DNA of 64,000 nt from VRUE01 sp963764365. GTDB lineage: Bacteria > Actinomycetota > Thermoleophilia > Solirubrobacterales > 70-9. The stretch is taken from contig CAVXSI010000010.1 of the NCBI GenBank assembly GCA_963764365.1, positions 7,998 to 71,997 of the forward strand, in the 5' to 3' direction. A program made the translations under genes and the position numbers. Positions 8,820 through 15,520 of the stretch are shown here, in pieces. The notes under the pieces were generated by a model. That model saw only the letters and a list, made by a program, of their open reading frames with translations, ran no database searches and had not been told where the DNA came from. Position 1 is the first letter of the stretch; the number at the start of each line of letters is the position of its first letter.

Positions 8820-8839
8820 CAGTAGTGTACAGTAGTATC
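8820..8839. promoter_or_regulatory. Candidate GntR operator B (tandem CAGTAGTRT)
   Basis: The 26-base gap between two divergent genes holds CAGTAGTGTA directly followed by CAGTAGTATC, two near-identical head-to-tail copies. Its core GTACAGTAGT is identical to the reverse complement at 6646-6655. The position, covering both start regions, suits a repressor site. Binding by the local GntR protein is inferred. Confidence 0.45.
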
Positions 8840-8840
8840 G

Positions 8841-9893
8841 GTGAAAGCGGTATTGATGACCGGACACGGTGGGTTGGAGGTGCTCTCCTACGAGGAGACC
8901 GCCGACCCGGTGCCTGCTGCCGACGAGGCGCTCGTCGCGGTCGAGGCGGCAGCCGTCAATCACCTCGACCTCGACCTGCGAGACGGGTCCTCGCGCTTCC
9001 CGCTCGCGCTACCCCACATCCTCGGACTCGAGGGCGCCGGCCGCGTGCGCGGGCTTCCGGACGGATACGAGGGACCGCTCGAGATCGGCGGCCGGGTCCT
9101 GATTGTCGAGGAGATCCCATGCGGCGCCTGCCGCCAGTGCCGGCTCGGCCACTCCAACCTCTGCGAAAACAGCCAGTGGACGGGAGTCAGCCGCAGGGGC
9201 ACCTACGCCGAGCTGGTCGCCGTTCCCATCGACGGCTTGATCGCGCTGCCCGAGGAGCGCACCGCCGCCGAGTGGGCGACTGTCCAGGGCACCTTCGGGA
9301 CCGCCTGGCACATGCTGGTCACCAGGGGCGCGGTGCGCCCGGGTGAGTGGGTCCTGGTCAACGCGGTGGGCAGCGGCATCGGTAGCGCGGCGTTGCAGGT
9401 TGCACAGCTGGCCGGAGCGGAGGTGATCGCCACCGCTGGCTCGGACGAGAAGCTCGAGCGCGCCCGTGCCCTCGGGGCCGTCGGGACGGTGAACTACTCG
9501 AGCGAATCAATCCGCGAGGCCGTTGCTGAGATCACCGGCGGCCTGGGGGTTGACCTGGTCTTTGAACACGTCGGCGGCCAGATCTTCGTCGAGAGTCTTG
9601 ATTCGATCCGGATCGGCGGCCGGATGGCCACCTGCGGCGCCCACGGCGGCGAGCATGTCGACCTCGACGTGATCGAGCTGTTCCGTGCCGAGCGGACGAT
9701 CATCGGTTCGATGTCCGTGGCGATCAGCGAGGTCGAGGACGTCGTCGCACTGGTTGGCGCGGGGCGGCTCGACCCGGTGATCGACCGCGAGCTGCCGCTG
9801 TCGGAGGCGGCCGAGGCCCACCGGGTCCTGGCGGCCCGGGAGGCGTTCGGCAAGGTGGTGCTCAGGCCAGCGATATACGACGGTATGCACTAG
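8841..9893 (+). CDS. Zinc-type alcohol dehydrogenase / quinone oxidoreductase family protein
   Basis: 350 residues, MDR superfamily, starting on GTG at 8841. The four structural-zinc cysteines C94, C97, C100 and C108 are present in CGACRQCRLGHSNLC, the GroES-like domain fills the first half, and the nucleotide-binding fold begins at VNAVGSGIGSAALQVAQLAG. NAD(P)H-dependent oxidation of an alcohol or reduction of an activated alkene is the family chemistry. The gene is divergent from the second MmgE/PrpD gene and leads into tcuA 10 bases after its stop, so it belongs to the tcuAB transcript. It could oxidise an alcohol or reduce an enoate made by the other enzymes. Substrate unknown. Confidence 0.85.
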   Translation: MKAVLMTGHGGLEVLSYEETADPVPAADEALVAVEAAAVNHLDLDLRDGSSRFPLALPHILGLEGAGRVRGLPDGYEGPLEIGGRVLIVEEIPCGACRQCRLGHSNLCENSQWTGVSRRGTYAELVAVPIDGLIALPEERTAAEWATVQGTFGTAWHMLVTRGAVRPGEWVLVNAVGSGIGSAALQVAQLAGAEVIATAGSDEKLERARALGAVGTVNYSSESIREAVAEITGGLGVDLVFEHVGGQIFVESLDSIRIGGRMATCGAHGGEHVDLDVIELFRAERTIIGSMSVAISEVEDVVALVGAGRLDPVIDRELPLSEAAEAHRVLAAREAFGKVVLRPAIYDGMH

Positions 9894-9898
9894 AGTAC
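9883..9898. promoter_or_regulatory. Candidate GntR operator C
   Basis: GTATGCACTAGAGTAC straddles the end of the oxidoreductase gene just before tcuA. Its reverse complement, GTACTCTAGTGCATAC, matches the GTACAGTAGTGT core of the other sites at 9 of 12 positions. It is weaker than sites A and B, and its place inside a transcript makes an operator role less certain. Confidence 0.25.
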
Positions 9899-9903
9899 GG
9901 GCG

Positions 9904-11286
9904 GTGACAGCTCGCCCGCCCCAGGTACTCGTGATTGGAGGAGGGAACGCCGCTCTTTGCGCGGCGATAGCCGCCCGGCGGCGCGGGGCCGACGTGCTGC
10001 TGGTAGAGCGGGCGAGCCGCGAGTGGCGGGGGGGCAACAGCAAGTACACCCGCAACCTTCGCTGCGCACATGATGGGCCGGACGAGGTGATGCCGGGTCG
10101 CTATGAGGAGGACGAGTTCTTCGACGATCTAATGCAGGTGACCGGGCCGGACACCGACCAGGAACTCGCAAGGCTCTGCATCACCGGCTCGGCTGAGGCG
10201 CCACGGTGGTTGGAGCAGAACGGCATCAGCTGGCAGCCGGCGATGCGCGGGACGCTGCACCTCGGTCGCACCAACCGCTTCTTCCTCGGCGGCGGCAAGG
10301 CTTTGGTCAACACCCTTTCGGCGACCGCCGAACGGCTCGGGGTCCGGATCCTCTACGAGACGCCGGCCCTCGACTTCGCGATCAGCGGGGATCGTTGCGA
10401 GGCGGTGACTCTCGGCGCCCCCGACGGCGAATGGACCCTCGAGCCGCGCGCGGTCGTGATCGCTTCAGGCGGTTACGAGGCAAACATCGAATGGCTCGAA
10501 GAGCACTGGGGCGCCGGGGCCCAGAACTATGCGATCCGCGGCAGCCGCCAGAACGACGGCCTGCCGCTGCGGCGAATGCTCGAGTACGGTGCTCTGGCGC
10601 GCGGCAACCCGAAAGGGTTTCATGCGATCGCCGTCGACGCCCGTGGTCCGCAGTTCGAGGGTGGGATCGTGACCAGGGTCGACTCCGTTCCCTTCAGCGT
10701 GATGGTCAACGAGGACGCTGACCGCTTCTACGACGAGGGGGAGGAGCTCTGGCCGAAGCGCTACGCGACCTGGGGGCGTCTGATCGCCGAACAGCCCAAC
10801 CAGCGCGCCTGGTCGGTCTTCGATCGCCGGGTGATCGATCGCTTCATGTCGACGGCCTTCCCGCCCTACCGGGCCGACTCGATTGCCGCGCTGGCCGAGC
10901 TCTGCTCTCTCGACCCCGCCGCTTTGACCGCGACCATCGCTGCCTACAACGCCAGCCTCAACGGCGGCGTCTACGACCCTGGTCGGCTTGACGGGCTGGC
11001 GACGGTCGACATGGTTCCGCCGAAGAGCAACTGGGCTCTGCCGATCGATCAGCCCCCCTTCTACGCGTACCCGCTGGGCCCCGGTATCACCTTCACCTAC
11101 CTGGGGCTCGGCGTCGACCCCGACGCGCGCGTTCGGCGGGCCGGGAAGGACAGCTTCCAGAACGTCTTCGCGGCTGGGGAGATCATGGCCGGCAACATCC
11201 TCCGGCAGGGTTACCTGGCGGGGTTCGGTATGACGATCGGCACCGTCTTCGGTCGGATCGCCGGGGAGCGCAGCGCCGATGTCTGA
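9904..11286 (+). CDS. tcuA: FAD-dependent tricarballylate dehydrogenase TcuA
   Basis: 460 residues, FrdA/SdhA/TcuA flavoprotein family. The N-terminal dinucleotide fold VLVIGGGNAALCAAIAA starts at residue 9, VERASREWRGGNSKYTRNLR follows near residue 34, and the C-terminal FAD contact is FAAGEIMAGNILRQGYLAG. In Salmonella TcuA oxidises tricarballylate (propane-1,2,3-tricarboxylate) to cis-aconitate, passing electrons to TcuB. The GTG at 9904 is used as start; tcuB overlaps the end by 8 bases, the same gene order as known tcuAB operons. No tcuC permease or tcuR regulator is seen; the polyamine-type importer and the GntR protein may take those roles. The protein could oxidise a related acid instead of tricarballylate itself. 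Confidence 0.88.
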   Translation: MTARPPQVLVIGGGNAALCAAIAARRRGADVLLVERASREWRGGNSKYTRNLRCAHDGPDEVMPGRYEEDEFFDDLMQVTGPDTDQELARLCITGSAEAPRWLEQNGISWQPAMRGTLHLGRTNRFFLGGGKALVNTLSATAERLGVRILYETPALDFAISGDRCEAVTLGAPDGEWTLEPRAVVIASGGYEANIEWLEEHWGAGAQNYAIRGSRQNDGLPLRRMLEYGALARGNPKGFHAIAVDARGPQFEGGIVTRVDSVPFSVMVNEDADRFYDEGEELWPKRYATWGRLIAEQPNQRAWSVFDRRVIDRFMSTAFPPYRADSIAALAELCSLDPAALTATIAAYNASLNGGVYDPGRLDGLATVDMVPPKSNWALPIDQPPFYAYPLGPGITFTYLGLGVDPDARVRRAGKDSFQNVFAAGEIMAGNILRQGYLAGFGMTIGTVFGRIAGERSADV

Positions 11287-12457
11287 GCTCCACGACCTGG
11301 TCGAGGAGGCCCAGCGCCAGTTCACGATCTGCAATGCCTGCCGCTACTGCGAGGACTATTGCGCGGTGTTCCCGGCGATGGAGGAACGCCGCCTCTTCAC
11401 CGAGGGCGACCTCGGCTATCTCTCCACCGTCTGCCATGACTGCCGCGCCTGCCACCAGGCGTGCATGTACACGGAGCCGCACGACTTCGCGATCAACATC
11501 CCGAGGCTGATGTCGGAAGGGCGACTCGCGACGTACGAGCGCTACGCGCGACCGCGTTGGCTCGCCCGCCTCTTCGACCGCGCTCGCTCGACCCTGCTCG
11601 GCGCCGTCCTCGCCGCCGCCCTGACGGTGCTGTTGGTCTACCTCCTTGCCAGCGGCGCTGAATCCCTGCTGATGGGAAGCGATGGCCCGGGCAGTTTCTA
11701 CACGGTGTTCCCGCAGGCGGCGATGCTGACCTTCGCTCTGCTCCTCGCCGCTTGGGCGATCTTGGTCGGCGGCGTCGGCGCCGGCCTCTTCTGGCGCGAC
11801 ATCGGCGGGCGCCGGGGCGGTTTGCGTGGCCCGAGGCTTTGGTGGCGGGCGCTAGTTGAGTCGGCTGAGCTGCGCTGGATGCGAGGTGGTGGTGAGGAGT
11901 GCCACTTCCCCGACGCCGAGAGGCCGACCTCGCTCCGCCGCCACACCCACTCCGCCGTCGCGGGAGGCTTCGTGCTCACCTTCGCGGCCACCGTCGCGGC
12001 GGCGATCGAGGAGAACCTGTTCGGCGTTCTGCCCCCGTACCCGCTGCTCAGCTTCCCCGTCCTGTTGGGACTGGTCGGCGGCGTGCTGGTGACCGCGGGC
12101 TGTATCGGCCTTCTCTGGATGCGGCGGGATGCGCCTGCCGCGCTCACTGCCGAGCGGACGGGCCGGCTCGGCGAGGCGTTCATCTGGTCGCTCTTGCTGG
12201 TGTCCGTCACCGGGCTGATGCTGTTGGCGCTGCGGGACACGGCCCTGATGGGACCGCTGCTGCTGGTCCACCTGGCCACGGTGTTCTCCTTCTTCCTCAC
12301 CGCGCCCTACAGCCATTTCGTTCACGCGCTCTATCGCAGCGTCGCGATCGCCCGCAGCGTCCAGGAACGAGATTCGATGGAGGCCGGCGAAGCGAGCTGC
12401 GCCGAGTCGGGGCCCGAGCTCCTGACGGTCGTACCGGGGAAGAAAAGGATGGAATGA
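11279..12457 (+). CDS. tcuB: Tricarballylate utilization protein TcuB (Fe-S, membrane)
   Basis: 392 residues. The N-terminal part carries two iron-sulfur type cysteine clusters: C18, C21, C24, C28 and C52, C55, C58, C62. The rest has about six hydrophobic membrane segments (for example around nucleotides 11590-11660, 11710-11790, 11960-12010, 12040-12110, 12180-12240 and 12240-12300) with histidines that could hold heme. In Salmonella TcuB reoxidises the flavin of TcuA by passing electrons into the respiratory chain. The ATG lies 8 bases inside tcuA, so translation is coupled. The pairing of tcuA and tcuB makes the functional call strong at the family level. Confidence 0.88.
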   Translation: MSELHDLVEEAQRQFTICNACRYCEDYCAVFPAMEERRLFTEGDLGYLSTVCHDCRACHQACMYTEPHDFAINIPRLMSEGRLATYERYARPRWLARLFDRARSTLLGAVLAAALTVLLVYLLASGAESLLMGSDGPGSFYTVFPQAAMLTFALLLAAWAILVGGVGAGLFWRDIGGRRGGLRGPRLWWRALVESAELRWMRGGGEECHFPDAERPTSLRRHTHSAVAGGFVLTFAATVAAAIEENLFGVLPPYPLLSFPVLLGLVGGVLVTAGCIGLLWMRRDAPAALTAERTGRLGEAFIWSLLLVSVTGLMLLALRDTALMGPLLLVHLATVFSFFLTAPYSHFVHALYRSVAIARSVQERDSMEAGEASCAESGPELLTVVPGKKRME

Positions 12458-12481
12458 GGCCGGTTGGCAGCGCTGCGTAGC

Positions 12482-12497
12482 AAGTGTATACTGCAAA
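12482..12497. promoter_or_regulatory. Candidate GntR-type site D upstream of the binding-protein gene
   Basis: A perfect GTATAC palindrome (12486-12491) within AAGTGTATACTGCAAA lies 53 bases before the start of the substrate-binding lipoprotein gene. GTATAC-centred sites are typical of FCD regulators, and the reverse complement TGCAGTATACAC partly resembles sites A and B. Support is weak on its own. Confidence 0.3.
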
Positions 12498-12543
12498 GCA
12501 CAAAGGGATACGGTCTTCGGAAAAGGCCACGAAGGAGGAAGAT

Positions 12544-13725
12544 ATGAGGGTCAAGAGCCGTGAGCTCGTGGACGGCAGAAATCGGCGAGGAGCCACCAAG
12601 CAGCTGCCTCTGGCGGTGCTTGCCGTGCTGGTCCTCGCCATCGCCATCAGCGCATGCGGGAGCAGCATCAGCGGTGAAAACACGACCGAAGCGACGACCG
12701 CGGAAGCCGGCAAGAAGGCGACTGGCAGCCTGACGATCTCCAACTGGCCCTTCTACATTGCCGAAGAAACCGTTCCTGACTTCGAAAAAGCGACCGGGGT
12801 CAAGGCCAACTACGTCGAGGACTACAACTCGAACGAAGAATTCTACGGGAAACTTCAGCCCCTCCTGGCCAACGGAGAATCGGGCGGACGCTCGCTCCTG
12901 GCCGGTCCGAGCCCGTACATCGTCGAACGGATGCTGCGGCAAGGCTACCTCCAGAAACTGGACTGGAGCGCGATCCCGGAAGTGGAAAAGAACCTCGCGC
13001 CCCAGTTCAAGGATCCCAGCTACGACCCCGGCAACGAATACTCGGTGCCCTGGCTGAGCGGCATGATGGGTCTCGCGGTTCGCAAGGACCTCGCGCCCGA
13101 CATCAAATCGGCCTGCGACCTCTTCGACCCGAAGTACAAGGGCAAAATCGAGCTCTTCAGCGAGATGCGGCAGACGCTCGGCGTGATCATGAAGTGCATG
13201 GGCATCGACACCGACAAGCCGATCAGCGAAGAAGACTGGATGGCGGCGGTCAACAAAGTGAAACAGGCCAAGGAAGACGGCCAGCTGCGCAAGTTCGCCG
13301 GCAACGATTGGACCAGCGAACTCTTGCGCGGTGACGTCGTCGCCTCCACCGGCGCCGCCGGGGACGTGTACCAGCTCGAACAGGAAAACCCAAACGTCAC
13401 CTGGGTGATGCCGACCGACGGCTGCATCATCTTCACCAACGCTATGGTGATCCCGGTTGGCGCCCCGAACCCCACCGCGGCCTACGCTTGGATGAACTTC
13501 GTCTACGAACCCGAAAATGCGGCGAAAATCGTCGAGTTCACCCATTACCTGTCTCCGGTCTCGGGGGTGAAGGAAGTGATCGCCAAGACCGATCCGGAAC
13601 TGGTCAAGAACCAGCTGGTATTCCCGAGCGAACAGTTCATCGAAAAGTGCAGCCCGGAGCCTGAGTTGAGCGGCGAAATGGAACAGAAGGTGACTGCGGC
13701 CTGGAACGCCGTGGTCAACGGCTGA
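12544..13725 (+). CDS. Spermidine/putrescine-type ABC transporter substrate-binding lipoprotein
   Basis: 393 residues from the ATG at 12544, which follows a near-perfect AAGGAGGAAGAT ribosome site; an upstream in-frame ATG at 12484 lacks one. A lipoprotein signal ends in the lipobox ISAC near residue 37. The mature part opens with GSLTISNWPFYIAEETVPDF, the usual PotD-type first strand, and continues with the two-domain periplasmic-binding fold. It should hold the ligand at the outer membrane face and deliver it to the permeases that follow. The glutamate codons are overwhelmingly GAA although neighbours use GAG, which sets the gene apart; high expression or a different origin could explain this. 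Ligand is not readable from sequence; PotD relatives bind polyamines, and others bind amino-polyols or opines. Confidence 0.87.
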   Translation: MRVKSRELVDGRNRRGATKQLPLAVLAVLVLAIAISACGSSISGENTTEATTAEAGKKATGSLTISNWPFYIAEETVPDFEKATGVKANYVEDYNSNEEFYGKLQPLLANGESGGRSLLAGPSPYIVERMLRQGYLQKLDWSAIPEVEKNLAPQFKDPSYDPGNEYSVPWLSGMMGLAVRKDLAPDIKSACDLFDPKYKGKIELFSEMRQTLGVIMKCMGIDTDKPISEEDWMAAVNKVKQAKEDGQLRKFAGNDWTSELLRGDVVASTGAAGDVYQLEQENPNVTWVMPTDGCIIFTNAMVIPVGAPNPTAAYAWMNFVYEPENAAKIVEFTHYLSPVSGVKEVIAKTDPELVKNQLVFPSEQFIEKCSPEPELSGEMEQKVTAAWNAVVNG

Positions 13726-13775
13726 CTCGGATGCGGCGGGTCACGGCCTCGAGCTGAGGGATTAGATCGATCGTC

Positions 13776-14639
13776 GTGATCCGCCGGCGTCTCACCGGTT
13801 ACGTGTTGGTACTGCCAGGCGCCGCCTGGCTGGCCATCTTCTTCGTCGTCCCCATGTACTTGATGTGGCGGCTGTCGCTCAATTCCGGGTCGGTCGAAAC
13901 CGGCTTCCACTTCACCTGGGACTGGGCCAACTACAAGGAAGCGTTCACTCTCTACGACACCCAGTTCGTCCGCTCCTTCTACTACGCCGCGATCGCCACC
14001 GTGATCGCGCTCGCAGTCGGCTACCCGTTGGCCTACGGGATCGTCTTCCACGGCGGTCGTCTTAAGTACCTGCTTCTGTTGCTGGTCCTGGCGCCGTTCC
14101 TCACCACCTACCTGATCCGCACGCTCGCCTGGGAGACGATCCTCAACGACCACAGCCCGGCGGTCCGTCTGCTCAGCGACATTGGCCTGATCTCGGGCGG
14201 GCGGGTGCTGGGGACCGCTGGCGCGGTGATCGCCGGCATCACCTACAACTTCCTGCCCTTCATGGTTCTACCCCTGTTCGCGAGCTTGGAGACCATCGAC
14301 CGACGCTACCTCGACGCCGCACACGACCTCTATTCCTCGCCGCGGACGGCGTTCTGGCGGATCACGGTGCCGCTCTCGGCTCCAGGAATCGTCGCCGGTT
14401 CGCTGCTCACCTTCATTCCAGCCGTCGGCGACTACATCAACGCAAACTTCCTCGGCGGGCCCACCAACCGGATGATCGGGAACGTGGTCCAGGGCCTGTA
14501 CCTCACCGAGCGCAACTATCCTCTCGCGGCCTCGCTTTCATTCGTCCTGATGGCGGTGATCACCGTCGTGGTGGCGATCTACCTGCGCTTCGCCGGCTCG
14601 CGCGCGCTGACTGGCGACGACCTCTCGGAGCTTGGATGA
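13776..14639 (+). CDS. Polyamine-type ABC transporter permease (PotB-like)
   Basis: 287 residues, starting on GTG. It has a first membrane helix at about residues 8-30, then five more forming the binding-protein-dependent permease domain. The ATPase-contact loop is visible as LDAAHDLYSSPRTAFWRITV, the EAA-type motif, near residue 185. The next permease overlaps by 4 bases (ATGA). It should form half of the membrane channel for the ligand bound by the preceding lipoprotein. Confidence 0.87.
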   Translation: MIRRRLTGYVLVLPGAAWLAIFFVVPMYLMWRLSLNSGSVETGFHFTWDWANYKEAFTLYDTQFVRSFYYAAIATVIALAVGYPLAYGIVFHGGRLKYLLLLLVLAPFLTTYLIRTLAWETILNDHSPAVRLLSDIGLISGGRVLGTAGAVIAGITYNFLPFMVLPLFASLETIDRRYLDAAHDLYSSPRTAFWRITVPLSAPGIVAGSLLTFIPAVGDYINANFLGGPTNRMIGNVVQGLYLTERNYPLAASLSFVLMAVITVVVAIYLRFAGSRALTGDDLSELG

Positions 14640-15520
14640 GCAGCGAGACGGAGGTCACGATCAGAGCCCCCGCCACGGCGCGGATCGGGGCGCCGACCCA
14701 GCTGATCGGCTGGCTTCGCCGGAACGCAATCAGGATCTACGTCGGTTGCGCGATCGCCTACCTGCTGCTGCCGATCGCGGTAATCATCCTCTTCTCCTTC
14801 AACGACCCAACCGGCCGCTACAACCTCGCCTGGGGGGGCTTCAGCATCGATGGCTGGACTCATGCATTCAGCATCGCCGGGCTGACGGAAGCGCTCGTCA
14901 ACAGCATCAGGCTTGCAGCGCTCAGCGCAGTGGTCGCGACCGCTCTCGGTACGGGAATGGCCCTGGCCCTTGTGCGGCACCGCTTCATCGGCCGCAAGCT
15001 CGCGAACCTGCTCGTGATCCTGCCGATGACCTCGCCCGAGATCGTGATCGGGTCGGCGCTGTTGTCGTTCTTCCTGCTCTCTGGAGTCGCGCTCGGCTTC
15101 CAGACGCTCGCCCTCTCCCACATCATGTTCTCGATCGGCTTTGCGGCAATCGTCGTCCGCTCGAGGCTGGTCAGCTTCGACCGCAGCCTCGAGGACGCTG
15201 CCTCCGACCTCGGGGCCGGCCCCTTCGCGACATTCACGTTGATCACCCTGCCGCTGATCGCGCCGGCGATCGGCGGCGCTTTCTTTCTCTGCTTTGTGCT
15301 CTCGCTCGATGACTTCGTCGTCTCGAACTTCAACGCCGGCACCACGCTCACCTTCCCGCTTTACGTCTTTGGCGCCTCGCAGCGGGGGATCCCTGTACAG
15401 GTCAATGTGATCGCAACGATGCTCTTCGTCGGCACTCTCCTGGTCGGCCTCACAGCCGTTCTGATCTCGCGGCGGCGCCGGCGTGCGGGGGATGGGGCGG
15501 CACTTGAGCCAGGTGGTTGA
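14636..15520 (+). CDS. Polyamine-type ABC transporter permease (PotC-like)
   Basis: 294 residues with a short cytoplasmic N-terminus, a first helix at about residues 33-57 and five further helices. The EAA-type loop is EDAASDLGAGPFATFTLITL near residue 185, and the phrase LSLDDFVVSNFNAG near residue 222 is the typical PotC/YdcV signature. It pairs with the preceding permease. The next gene begins 38 bases inside its end if the GTG at 15483 is the true start, so coupling is tight and the cargo is probably handed to the kinase/phospho-lyase encoded there. Confidence 0.87.
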   Translation: MSSETEVTIRAPATARIGAPTQLIGWLRRNAIRIYVGCAIAYLLLPIAVIILFSFNDPTGRYNLAWGGFSIDGWTHAFSIAGLTEALVNSIRLAALSAVVATALGTGMALALVRHRFIGRKLANLLVILPMTSPEIVIGSALLSFFLLSGVALGFQTLALSHIMFSIGFAAIVVRSRLVSFDRSLEDAASDLGAGPFATFTLITLPLIAPAIGGAFFLCFVLSLDDFVVSNFNAGTTLTFPLYVFGASQRGIPVQVNVIATMLFVGTLLVGLTAVLISRRRRRAGDGAALEPGG

